This document shows, piece by piece, positions 47,901-59,235 of a stretch of 60,000 nt of DNA. The position numbers and the translations under genes are program-made. Origin of the DNA: Bugula neritina (Eukaryota; Bryozoa; Gymnolaemata; Cheilostomatida; Bugulidae). The notes under the pieces were generated by a model, which did no database searches, was not told the DNA's origin, and saw nothing but the letters and a program-made list of their open reading frames with translations. The stretch covers positions 8,730,408 through 8,790,407 of the forward strand of contig OZ037771.1 of the NCBI GenBank assembly GCA_964035545.1, in the 5' to 3' direction. How positions within the stretch are numbered: the stretch's first letter is position 1; each line of letters begins with the position of its first letter.

Positions 47901-50410
47901 TTTAAACAAAGAACAGGATGTGTGAACAACAGGTGTTGTTGAAATTAGCGGCTTGGTGATATGCAGAATTACACTTGCATGCCTCTGCATAGCAGAAAAC
48001 ATTTTGTGTCAGAGTTTTATCCAATGTGGCCCAGTCTTAACTTGTATGAATGTAGTGTTAGAAGAGAACATAGTTTGATATTGCCAATACTGCTACTTGA
48101 AAAGACAGCAATATATGTTATTGAAATTATTGAAAGACAAATCATATTTAACAGTACGAGTTATTATAGGTATAATACTATGACAATGATTCTCACTATT
48201 TCCAATTCGTCACATGGAATACACTACCGAAAAGTATTGGAGGTAATGCATTCACTGTGTTTTGTCATAATTTATATAACAACAGAAAGGTTTTATTAAA
48301 AGTTCTCAGCCAATAAACAAATCAGAGGTAATAATAGTTGAAGTTTGTGCCCTAAACAAATTTCATGCTTTAATAATCAGAATAATATTTTTTAAAGAGT
48401 TTAGTTTACATATATATCTGTTAGCATGTGACTTTCCTACCATAATTCAATCAAACACACCATATGAGGCACTTGACGAGAGCTAAAGTATGAAGAATAG
48501 CCACCAGCTAGTATAGTAGATAGTATACTGTATAGTGGTTAGTGTACAGTATAGTAGTTAGTGTACTGTATAGTAGATAGTGTACAGTATAGTAGATAGT
48601 ATACTGTATAGTAAATAGTATACTGTATAGTGGCTAGTGTACTGTATAGTAGCTAGTGTACTGTATAGTAGATAGTATACTGTATAGTGGCTAGTGTACT
48701 GTATAGTAGTTAGTGTACTGTATAGTAGTTAGTGTACAGTATAGTAGTTAGTGTACAGTATAGTAGATAGTGTACAGTGTAGTAGTTAGTGTACTGTATA
48801 GTAGTTAGTGTACTGTATAGTAGATAGTATACTACTATACTGTATAGCGGCTAGTGTACTGTATAGTAGCTAGTGTAATGTATAGTAGATAGTGTACTGT
48901 ATAGTAGTTAGTGTACTGTATAGTGGTTAGTGTACAGTATAGTAGTTAGTGTACAGTATAGTAGTTAGTGTACTGTATAGTAGTTAGTGTACTGTAGAGT
49001 AGATAGTATACTGTATAGTGGCTAGTGTACTGTATAGTAGTTAGTGTACTGTATAATAGTTAGTATACTGTATAGTGGCTAGTGTACTGTATAGTAGTTA
49101 GTGTACTGTATAATAGTTAGTGTACAGTATAGTAGTTAGTGTACAGTATAGTAGTTAGTGTACTGTATAGTAGTTAGTGTACAGTATAGTAGTTAGTGTA
49201 CAGTATAGTGGTTAGTGTACAGTATAGTAGATAGTGTACAGTATAGTAGTGAGTGTACTGTACAGTAGAAATACTCACAGTATTTTGAGTTGGAGCCACC
49301 TGGTGTCTACCTTCAGGAGAACGTGGATCTACCCATGTTGTTTTCCTAGTGTTGTGATCGATGAAAAAACTGGAATTATAAAAATGATATTTTGGATGAA
49401 AAAGAAAAAATCATCGAATAAAAGCAGAAATAGAAATTAATCAAGAGTAATTTTGGTTGAAAGGGTCTTTCATAGAATGTTTACCACTTCTTGGTGTAAG
49501 AATAACAGAACTTTTCAACTTTGCTTTTGACAAAATTAAGATAGCTTTAGAACACTGGGAACTACTCAAAAACAGCAAGCCTGAAATTGATGGTATTGTT
49601 GTAGTGTAGCTGACCACTACAACTGTGGGTTATTATGCTCTTAGACTGCTAGAGCATAGCCTTGTGAGAGAACTGAGTAGTTGTTAAGGTTGAACTAACA
49701 AATATATTTACAACACTAGTTATAAAAGAAGATTACATTAAATAAAAGAAAGCATACAAGACAGAGATCAGTACAATAATGAGCTTTACACTGCATCTAC
49801 ATATAGAATGAGGCTGGGCGCTGGAAGGCCCTTCTTATAAGGGAAAGATGTCATCTGATTGGCTAGTAATTTCTGGCCATTTTGCAATTTTAGCCTGAGC
49901 TTAACAATGATAATGCTATAATACTTGTATGACTATATTCTATAACACAGTTACGCAAGTGTCTGTATACCTAATGGACGAAAAGTAACACACACGTCCT
50001 ACAGATATGTGACCACAGATAACTTTTTAAATACACCTTATTGGAATTTATTTAAATGTTATAATGTTTATGTCCATAAATATCTAGGGTACAAATGGCC
50101 CCATTTTGATTTAGTTCACTTAGCTGGAGACAGCTTTGGTTACAGGGTCTACTGCTTAACCATGATATAACAAAGTAGAAACCTATACGAGTCACACTTT
50201 TTATTTAGTCTTTGAAACAGAAAAAATAAAAAGTGCAAAAGCAATGATAATGAATGATAAAAAATAAATCTTAAAGTTAAGCTACCACTAACTTTATTAA
50301 CCACTATTCATTATAATTCTAGTAATAATTGCTCACTACTTATTTTGAGCCTGGTCCCATTTAGCTTCCCACCCTGCTGGCATTGGCTGTGTATACCAGT
50401 TGCTAGCCAT
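41939..50410 (-). CDS. WW-domain protein with CxxC pairs and CUE-like segments, 11 exons, 442 aa
   Basis: Exons (minus): 50,410-50,340; 49,369-49,279; 47,899-47,833; 47,069-47,002; 46,353-46,297; 45,823-45,684; 44,056-43,901; 43,504-43,386; 43,005-42,885; 42,716-42,472; 42,132-41,939. All have AG/GT sites, all junction phases agree, and the sum is 1,329 nt with the stop. Residues 9-40 are a WW domain (W14, W36, then VDPR), so it should bind Pro-rich ligands. C80/C83, C92/C95 and C107/C110 look metal-binding. Exons 6, 7-8 and 9 hold helical segments like CUE/UBA folds (KLKETFPDAFEGHIRAAL; KIRKDFPNTPNDLITMAL), which suggests ubiquitin binding. A 10-aa Ala/Ser/Pro repeat and a Lys-rich tail follow. 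I do not recognise an orthologue, so an adaptor role is inference. The exon 3 donor (gtacca) is the weakest call. Confidence 0.75.
42503..42712 (-). repeat. In-frame 30-bp coding minisatellite, about 6 copies
   Basis: Within exon 10 of the WW-domain gene. The unit is tctggatgct gttgaggcag cagtagcggg on the plus strand. In the spliced frame it encodes the 10-residue unit TASRPATAAS, with K for R in some copies and one Ala-rich copy at the end. Confidence 0.85.
43135..43235. repeat. AT-rich low-complexity tract
   Basis: tat/att trinucleotide-like tract in the intron between exons 8 and 9 of the WW-domain gene. Confidence 0.7.
43640..43815 (+). mobile_element. tRNA-derived SINE-like copy
   Basis: The segment gcgtttgcctagtaagcacc, then aagtcatggattccaa, resembles a tRNA anticodon arm, variable and T arm with a decayed B box. 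It is followed by ttaggaagagcatccagtc, which resembles the taggaagggcatccggc body found after tRNA heads in several invertebrate SINEs as I recall. It lies in the intron between exons 7 and 8 of the WW-domain gene. No other copy was found in this window and no A-rich tail is obvious. Confidence 0.5.
44590..45636. repeat. 37-bp minisatellite, about 28 copies
   Basis: Units of ggttagtactaagtacc(a/g)ctgtgg(c/t)tagtatcaccat with period 37 (ccatgg at 44,704 and 44,741). The copies alternate among a few variant types (accactgtggcta, accgctgtggtta, accactgtagcta). It fills most of the intron between exons 6 and 7 of the WW-domain gene and stops about 45 bp from the exon 6 donor. Confidence 0.95.
46376..46950. 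repeat. Two short tandem repeat clusters in intron 4
   Basis: At 46,376-46,450, about three copies of a cagtaacatgtacacatatg-type unit. At 46,835-46,945, three to four copies of cacattgtatactgtatata plus ttacaacaa, some joined by ccacatgg. Confidence 0.7.
47563..47762. repeat. 12-bp minisatellite, about 16 copies
   Basis: Units cacaatgctaca with variants cacattgctaca, cacaatgttaca and cacaatattaca. The second half alternates in 24-bp double units. It lies in intron 3 of the WW-domain gene. Confidence 0.95.
48515..49265. repeat. 19-bp minisatellite, about 38 copies
   Basis: Units tagtgtactgtatagtagt with period 19 (ctgtatag at 48,604, 48,623 and 48,642). Variants interchange ctgtatag/cagtatag and agtta/agata/ggcta. 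It lies in intron 2 of the WW-domain gene, ending about 10 bp before the exon 2 donor. Confidence 0.95.
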
Positions 50411-52218
50411 CTTGAATTTTAAAGATAAAGACTCTTTCCTACAAAATCACAAAAAATAAGAACTACATGTATTACACTTAAAATTGAGCTTTTCACAGAC
50501 TTTATATGTATTATTAGTTTTCAGTTACATTTAAGTCTTGCATAAAATAGTCACGATCAAAGAACTTATACTGATATTCATCATGAGCTTAGTGTTAAAA
50601 GTACAATGGCAAATACTAAATTCTATTTAGACTGTCTAATAGTAATAATAAGTAACTTTCAAAGTTAGTGTGCCTTACACTTAAAGTTAATATAATATTG
50701 CTACAGATAGTAAAAATTACTAGTACTGCCACTACAAAATTAATACAAAAATTCAAATCACCATCACCATGTACCTGTAGTCAAAGTTATAAAACTACAA
50801 GTATATTATTACATAATATTTATTATAGTGACCAAGATTGAGAATTAAATGATAATATTTAATATTATAAATACTAGAACTAGAAGACTCTCAAATAATA
50901 TCAATTTTAAGTTACTAAATTCAAAAGTAGGCTATCACTATCAGTATCAGTATGAAACTTCACTAGAATTATGTTTATTACTAATAAATTATTTATTATT
51001 ACTAATAGTAATAGTAATAGCAAATCTTTGCTATGCCTATACCTATAGTGATAATAAAACTAAAAGTTATAGTATAATAATACTATTGGGAATTATAATA
51101 ATTTGTTATTTTCAGATTTTAGCCTAAAAGTTGAAGTAAAACTAAAACTTATTTTTTTGTTTTACATTGAAGTCTTAATCGAGCGTCAATTTTCGTGATC
51201 TGCAGCCAGTGTTGCTTTACTTTTAGTTTTAGCAATAACGGGTCCTAGTGCTTTTATCAACTACTTTGAGTTTGTATTATTATATATAAAGTTCCAATTG
51301 TTACTGTTAGGGCAGTGCTAGTATTACTATTACTATTAGTATTAGTATTACTGTTAGTACAAGGTCTACAATACTATAACAGTTATCATAACGATTAGAA
51401 TATCAATATGAATATCATTATTTATTATATTAAAATTTATAATAATTTAAATTAATATAATTTAATTAATATACTGCTAGTTTTGAATAATTCTATAACA
51501 TAAGCAGCTCTGAGTTGGGGGTGGGTGAGTGTAGTAGTTTGATATTCTTGAGCATGAAGCTAGAGGTTTTATGTTAAAACTTGGAGCCCCCCAACTCTAA
51601 ACTTGAGAAATCTAAATTGTTACACTCCATTACTCTCAACTTGGAGATGTTTATAGAATAATTTGTTTGTTTTGGTTTTTACGCGAATACCTTGACCTCG
51701 TTTTATTTCCTGCCCTTGTTACCTAAAGTATATCCATGTAAATTAACGGGTAAATACTTCTACGAACCATGTTACGCTGACGTAAGTCTTTACTTATTTT
51801 AACTTATTAACAATAATTTGCAATGTTTTTCAGTGGATCTAATCGCAGCTTCCCAATCCTTCTGATTTCATTGGGGCAGATCAAGAAATGATTTAGCGAC
51901 TGAAATAAAAGTATTTATAAACTTAACGACTACGCTTGCGTGAGTCTGCACGTGTGCCGAGACATGTCTCCACAGTGGCAAACTCACTAACAAACTAATG
52001 TGATACTGGATGGGATGAATAACCGCGCTGTACCATAGTATCTACCCATTTAATACTTTTCATTTGCTAATATAATGTACATTAAACATTGTTAAACAAT
52101 AACCACTATAATTTATGTTATAACTTCAGATTGGCTACCTAAACCTGTCCTTAGGCTTGAGGCGGGCTTAACATGATCATGATGATGAGTGTTTTACTTT
52201 TACTTTTACTTTTTACTT

Positions 52219-52365
52219 TTAAATTTAATATCATCATATTGAATTTCAATTTGATAAACTGAAAACTTATACTTAAAGTCATAAACTATTACTAATAGTT
52301 TATGACTTTAAGTATAAGTTTTCAGTTTATCAAATTGAAATTCAATATGATAATATTAAATTTAA
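52219..52365. repeat. 147-bp near-perfect palindrome
   Basis: Arms of 73 bp (52,219-52,291 and 52,293-52,365) around a single central C at 52,292. They are complementary except for one C/T position near the outer end (tatcatcat against tattatcat). It could extrude as a cruciform or be a fold-back element. No clear target-site duplication was found. Confidence 0.95.
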
Positions 52366-52434
52366 TCATAATGATTAATATTTTTCTTAGACCTGGAGTA
52401 GTACTTAACACTAACAGTTACTAACAATTATTAT

Positions 52435-52493
52435 TATACTTAGAGTTAGTCTATCAGTATGACTATGAGTGTAAGTTACTAACTCTAAGTATA
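52435..52493. repeat. 16-bp inverted repeat
   Basis: tatacttagagttagt (52,435-52,450) and its complement actaactctaagtata (52,478-52,493) around a 27-nt loop, 70 bp right of the large palindrome. Confidence 0.85.
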
Positions 52494-54255
52494 TGTATTG
52501 CTATTGGTTTTAGTTATACTAATACTAATAGTAATACTCATAGTCATAGTCATACTGATACTCATACAATCATAGTCGTACTGATAGTGATATTCATACT
52601 GATATTAAGATGTAGACCTGTACAACTACAAGACCTACTATAACTAATAGTAATACTATAAGTATAACTATAAATATAAGTATAACTGCATTAGTACAAC
52701 TAGTACTACAAGTAATAAGTTCAAGTATACTCATACTCATACTGTAAGAGTGTAAGTGTATAGCCTATGGCTATAGGTAATAGGACACTGACAAGTTAAA
52801 GTTAAAAATTAACTCAAGTCTTGAAGTTTTAGTAATACTAATAGTAAATGTAATACCAGTACTTATGGTGTAATAATAATAATAGGATTACATTGCTATT
52901 AGAAAAATTCTTATGCTTCTAGTTATAATTATCCTATAACTTATAGTTGTAGTCTATAAAAATTTACTGTTCAACTGAATCGTCAGTTTATTATAATCAT
53001 AATATTAATATGATAGAATTAAATGATAATCATGTTATTCATATTGACGTTCTAATTCAATATGAAATTGAATATCATTAGTTATATTTAGTGTCATATT
53101 GCTATTAAAGTTTATGTTGCTTGTTAAAATTCAAATGTTATCGTAGTCATAATGATGGTCATTATGATTATTATATTTGTAGAGTTTCACTCCACATTCT
53201 TGTGACTTATGTCCAGTTGCTGACTACTTCCAGCTTTTTTGGTATCATGAGTAGAGTCTGAAGCTATTACCCAATTTATGTATTTACTTAAAAACACTAA
53301 TAATACACAGGTCGTACAGGTCGAAGTTTTTTTATTTGATCTATAGGATTCGAAAAAAATTGTCGACCTTTAAAAACCTTTGCCATCCTGGTACTCTTGC
53401 AACTGTAAAATTTAAAGTAAATACCATCAACAATATAGTATGTGAATAAATGACAGTAATCTGAAAAATAATACAAGAAACATCATTGCATTTAAATTGA
53501 AGTTACAAGATAAATTATATAAAAAAAATGCAGAAACCTAATTTTAAATGTAAAATAGCTACCTTGTGAATCATTATACCTAGCAGTATTGTCTTGCTGT
53601 ATAGTAACTAGTAGCTGAATCATTCTATTTTGTTTTACAATTGGATCAATATTATTAACATCAATTGTCAGTGGACTGGCAATAAACCCTAGCTCAGATG
53701 TAAGCCCACCCGTGTAAGCCTAGCCTAGTGTAAAAAAACTGGGCAAAATTTATTATTAAATTAAGATATTAATGTTTAAGTTTAATAATTTAATTTAATT
53801 TTTTGCCTAATGACTAAATTAACAAAAAAGTATAGCAAGGCAAGTCTACTAATTGACAATACCTATGACGCTAATAGTATACTTACAGATTCATGTCTTA
53901 GACATAATATTATATTTATAATCACGAATTAAAAGTAGGGTATTGACTTAATCATGGCTTAAATTAGCAATTAGAAATATTGTTCTATAGCAACATGTAA
54001 AAGAAGAAAAATTATATTCTGTGGAGACACAGTGAAAGCACTTCACTAAGTAGTTGGGTAATAAACCACCTAGCTGAATTACTATAGTTGTGTTTTACTA
54101 AACTACTATAGTTTTGTAAAGTTCAAAAAAATGAAACAGTTGTGATCTAAGTAAATTTTCAATTATTGATTAATAACTTGTTTACAGGCTGAAGCTAACT
54201 CCCAAGATTAAAGCACTTGCATTCTCATTGACAGTTTCACATCACCGATATAGGC

Positions 54256-57200
54256 ATGGGAGCAGGTAAGCTGTTAGCACCAGTTGCTTATATATCCGTG
54301 CATTTGAAACTTGCTTATAAATGAGGCTTAGAACTGTTCCAATATCTGATTAATCAGGCAAGCCTTAAATTGCATTACTGCTTCCACAGCATTGATTAAT
54401 ATACCTTTTTGTTTTTGGCAATTTTGAGATTTGTATTTCATCATTATAAGTATTGCACTGGCAGTGTCAACTTGGAGTTGTATAATTGGAATCTGCATTT
54501 ATTATATCATCACTTGCAGATAAAAAGTCCAAAAAAGATAAAGGAGTAAAAGATGTTGGTGTAAGTATGTTTAATTTATAGTTTTTTAAGCAGCTTTAGT
54601 TACAACCTGCATTTAGATCACTCTTTTGATGACTTTGAGACAGATTGTATAAGTTAGAATGCTTTTTATCATAAAGAATGCAGCCATTTTTCTAGAGGCT
54701 AATCTTCACTTCAAAATCAGTCATGTAGAGGGAGAAAGTGTGTATAGCCAGGTATTATTTGATGCAATTGGTTTTAGGAACTTCAAAGAACTGAGCAGTT
54801 CATGATAGGCCCATCAAAGCAGGCGGAGAGCTTGAACACAGCTGAATGGCCCTTGTTGCTGAAGAACTTTGATAAGTTGAATGTGAGGACTGGCCACTAT
54901 GTACCATGTGCTAGCGGCTGGTCTCCTCTCATGAGGCCGCTAGATGAGTATATTAAAATAGGCTGCATCAACTTGGACAAACCATCTAACCCCTCGTCAC
55001 ATGAAGTTGTGTCTTGGGTCAAAAGAATCCTCAGAGTTGACAAGACTGGTAAGTTGATGTACTCTTTATACAAAGTTTCCTTCATGTTCTTAATCTTATG
55101 TTTGAATAAAGCTTCTGCTTATGTGATCACATGCAATAGTATAAGCTCATCTGTTGTAAATTTCAATACTGTTGGAAAAATACTTATAGGTCCTATTTAA
55201 TTTTTAATGACTATATTGTATTTCTTCAATATTCTTCGCAGTATTTAATGTTTGTCCAAATGGTCGGCTATTTGGACAAACCTTGGACACTGGGAACAAT
55301 ATTAACAACTCACCACTAGACTTTTGAAATATTGATGTTAAAATTGGAGATACCATGCATGGTTACCTCTAACAAATGTATGCCAATAATTACCATTTGT
55401 ATCTTGAGTTCAAATCTGTGTGAGCATCAAGGTGGAGGCATAGAGTAGTATTTGGTGAAATCCCTGAAGTTAATGCTGATATATTGTACTGTCTAGGTCA
55501 CAGTGGCACATTGGATCCCAAAGTAACGGGCTGTCTTATAGTCTGTATATCAAGAGCTACTAGACTAGTCAAGTCTCAGCAAAATGCAGGCAAAGAATAT
55601 GTTTGTATATTTAAGCTGCACAATGCTGTGGAGAGTGAAAAGCTCGTGGCACAGAAGCTGGAAATGTTGACTGGTTGGTTATACAATGACAATACTCTTC
55701 CAAAATAACAATATTGCATATATGTAGATCCAAAAACACCTCATCAAAGTTGAACATGCTATTGGTTATCATTTAGTATTTCTCCGGCTGTTTACTCTTC
55801 AATTAGCGTAGGGCCACCCGATGTGGGTATATTGTTGCAGCTGTTGTGTATATTGTTGCTGCTGTATTTTGTATTTTGGCTCTCATATTGTAGGTGCTCT
55901 ATTTCAAAGGCCGCCACTGATTTCAGCTGTGAAGCGTCAGTTGAGAGTCAGAACGATCTATGGGTCTAAGCTGCTAGAGTATGACCAAGACAAAAACATG
56001 GGTGAGAAATACTTGTTGAGAAGACCTAAAACTCTCACAACCTTAGAGTACTTGATTGACCTCACTGTGGGTTCCGCTAAAGTAAAACCTGTAATATAAT
56101 TGAGCCAAGTTTTAATAAACAGTGCCTGCAAGTAAACCTAAATAATATTCTTATGAACAAATTTCTTCTGATATTAATTAGATTATCTACTGATTTATAA
56201 AACTTAGTTGTTTAGCCTACCTCAAAATTGCAGTATGTTGTGAACTAGTTGTTTGTATTGGTCTTGCACAAAAATATGTTGGTAAAGAAAGTAGAAAAAT
56301 GTAATCACGTTGAAAGCCAATGTCTAGCAATTCCCACTGGTTGCAGGTGTGTACTGGGTGAGCTGTGAAGCTGGTACCTACATACGTACAATGTGTGTCC
56401 ATCTCGGCCTACTCCTCGGTACTGGCGGTGTGATGGAGGAGTTGAGAAGAGTCCGGTCTGGTAACGTCTCGGAGAAGGTACGGCCTAGCTCGCTGCTATT
56501 TTGTTAGACAAAGTATTTTACTTGAGAATTGTTGTGTGCTAGCGCCTAGCAACCTGATACTCTGTACCCTGTACTCCTATGATGATTAAAGTGTGACTAA
56601 GTTTAGTTGGCGGACTTGATGTTGTGTGTTTCTGGATACAATAATAACTGTCGAAGTGTCATGTTAGTATCATCACCCTTACCATGCTGTGTGACAGGAG
56701 AACTTGTGGACTATGCATGACGTGAAGGATGCCCAGTGGGTTTATGATAACCACAAAGATGAGTCCTACTTGAGAAGAGTGGTACAGCCTGTAGAATATC
56801 TTCTTGTCTCTCACAAAAGAGTGGTCATCAAAGATAGCGCAGTGAGTCTCAACTTAGACATTTACTGTAGTCATGTTATCACTGGCTCAATGCTGCAATC
56901 TCAACCCTGATCACGTGGATACGTAAATTAGCTGGAAACTAGTTGTGATTAAAGTTTTTAGTTTTTTTCAAATAGGATGTCTTTTCATAATAGGTATTTG
57001 CAATAAAAAGCGCAGAATAAATAATGGTGGTAGTAAATAAGATGCAACTAAGTTATTACAGAACGATGTGCTAAGTCAAGTTGGTGGTTGTTCAAGTCGT
57101 AGCACAAACAAAACAGTCAATTCAGTTTGAATTGACTGGCAGCTATTTGATGGAGTTAGTATTTGTCCTTTTAATAAAATTTCATATAATTATTGAAATT

Positions 57201-59235
57201 GGTGGTCAGACAGATTAGGTTATTGATCTTAACCCAAATAATCTTGAAATCAGCTTCATCAAGTTACAATGGTCATAAAGTCATTATAACAGGGTTGAAA
57301 TTATTGTTAATAGCTAGAACAATTTCTCAGTTTAGCAACTTGTCATTTTTTACTTGACTATATTTAAAAAATATGGAGTAACTCGAATAAAATTTTATGC
57401 ACCAAGTCAGAAAGTGCTTGAGTCAATGTAACCATTCATATCTGGCATATGATGCACATTCAAGTGCAGTAGATTAGCTCATTTGAATGATGGAAACTAG
57501 AAGTAAAAAAAGTTAGTGACAAGTTCCCACCTGGCTGAGTTCAAGCTTTTGATCTTGGTAGACTAAAAGCCTTTAAGGGTTTAGATGAATTTGTTTTGAG
57601 GTGTTCATTACAAACTCGTTTCCAAATAGCGTATACCTCCCAAATCCAGTAAGTTGATGGTCATAATGATGTTATATTCTAGGTAAATGCTATATGTTAT
57701 GGAGCTAAGGTGATGTTACCAGGAGTGCTGAGGTATGAAGATGGTATTGATATCAATGAGCAAATAGTTCTTATAACAACAAAAGGAGAGGCTATTGCTA
57801 TAGGTATGCCATTATTACTAAGTCCAGTGCATTGAACTAGTGGGTCTGAACTCTGAATACATACTGCATTGCTTTGCATTCACAGATGAATTTCTCATTT
57901 TCAATGTTACCCCATGTCACTGGTACCGGGCACAAAATATGATTTAGATTTAATGTTTCTTGGGAATAAACTGACTCACTGAAAGCAGCAGTACTAGTAC
58001 TGGTAGAGCAGTAATATAGCAATGCCATGATATATTCCCAGAAGAAAGGTTAGTTATTAGCATTGATAATTTTGCAGTGTGTTTTTATGACATATATTAA
58101 GCACTCCTCTCCCACAAGTGATGGGATGAAAGTGCAAGTTTGTTTTCTCCTCACACTTGTTGGAAATTCCTCACAAGTTAAAGAGTGTGTTTGTATAATT
58201 TACTCCTTCAGCCATAGCACTGATGACCTCTGCCGTCATGGCCTCTTGCGACCACGGAATTGTGGCTAAGTTGAAGAGGGTGGTGATGGAGAGAGACACG
58301 TACCCAAGGCAGTGGGGTAAAGGACCTAAGGCATCTCTGAAGAAGAAAATGATATCACAAGGTCTGCTCGATAAGTATGGCAAAGTGAATGAGAAGACAC
58401 CAAAGGACTGGGTGAAGTCATACATTGATTTCAAGTGAGATTTTCTTCATTGATTACAAACTGAAATTAATTTTTTAACCATTGTGTTGAAAACTTGTAT
58501 TGATTTTAAACAAGAATTTTATTAGACTTGTGGATTAAGATTAGAATAGAATCCTTTGTAGTACGTCCTTAATGTTAAACATAGATTGTGATGAATGCAC
58601 TTGTTTCTCAGAAACCCAGGGTCAAATCACGTCATTCATAAGAGTAATGGGGGTACTGGAGACGCCCCCGTATCTTTATCAACTGATGTTAAACCAGTTA
58701 AGCGAGCCAAGCCTGAGAGTAGCAGCAGTAGCGAAGAAAGTAGTGAAGAGGAAAAACCCAAACCTCCATCTCCTCCTCCTAAAATAAAGAAGGAAAAGAA
58801 AGAGCGTAAAGAGAAAAAGGTGATGAGCATTTCTACTTGATGCACCCTTTCATGTACACTATCTAATTATCATATATATTCTAAAATATGAGCTCACGGT
58901 GTCTATGTTTATAACTTTACCATTATATGGATAATATCAGGGAATACAAATTTACGGTTATTTGAGCGCTTGAATACCGCTTTCTATCATACTACAGATG
59001 TAATCAGATATATGTAGTCTTGTGAAAAATTGAAATTGAATTATTAAAACAAAATTGGAGTTGTTTGTTATGCTAACTTAGCTCACTTGGTGTGCAGCTA
59101 TAATTTCTTTTTAAGCAGCACATTGACTTGTATTTTGATTTCATGATTATAATAATATAATTATCTCTTGTACTGAAGGCAAAAAAGGAGAAAAAGAAAG
59201 CTAAAAAGGAAAGCAGTGAGAATGAATCAGATTAA
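54256..59235 (+). CDS. DKC1: Dyskerin, H/ACA RNP pseudouridine synthase, 11 exons, 496 aa
   Basis: Catalytic subunit of H/ACA small RNPs, converting uridines to pseudouridine in rRNA and snRNA; in vertebrates it also stabilises telomerase RNA. Nucleolar in known species. Exons: 54,256-54,265; 54,520-54,560; 54,778-55,048; 55,497-55,673; 55,894-56,001; 56,347-56,477; 56,698-56,841; 57,683-57,803; 58,212-58,434; 58,612-58,819; 59,179-59,235. All introns are GT-AG and phases agree. Domains: DKCLD region (about residues 20-80), TruB-like catalytic domain with [11 protein letters not shown] (catalytic Asp114, matching human Asp125), the [11 protein letters not shown] motif, PUA domain (about 285-360) with [19 protein letters not shown], then an acidic Ser/Glu stretch and a Lys-rich tail (nuclear localisation type). 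The length is close to the human 514 aa. The tiny first exon encodes only Met-Gly-Ala plus one base. Intron 8 holds a possible transposon fragment. Confidence 0.97.
57895..57945 (+). repeat. Possible fragment of the TA-flanked element in dyskerin intron 8
   Basis: ccatgtcactggtaccgggc followed by acaaaa resembles the segment around 23,925-23,960 of the nested TA element (ggtaccgggcacaac shared). The match is short, so the relationship is tentative. Confidence 0.35.

Larger units (their letters stand above)
50411..54255. other. Intergenic spacer between two divergent genes
   Basis: 3.8 kb between the start codons of the minus-strand WW-domain gene and the plus-strand dyskerin gene. It should hold both promoters; no specific element was identified. 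Very AT-rich with many self-complementary stretches. Besides the two palindromes listed separately, gagttggggg (51,512-51,521) pairs with cccccaactc (51,588-51,597), and tta/cta-rich low complexity occurs at 51,310-51,360 and 52,500-52,760. Confidence 0.5.

Noticed and set aside
26904-49265. Several repeat clusters with short regular units, considered as CRISPR arrays
   Set aside because: Units are directly adjacent with no unique spacers, no cas genes are present, and the DNA is animal.
54320-54365. Stem aggctt/aagcct with inner ctgattaatcag in dyskerin intron 1
   Set aside because: Short and lopsided, with no H or ACA box at the right distance; not enough for an RNA gene.
57061-57140. Possible H/ACA snoRNA in dyskerin intron 7 (tgtgcta/tagcaca stem, acaaaa H-box-like motif, second hairpin)
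   Set aside because: It would be apt in a dyskerin gene, but the upper stem of the first hairpin is poor, the second hairpin is only about 21 nt, and no ACA lies three bases from a 3' end.
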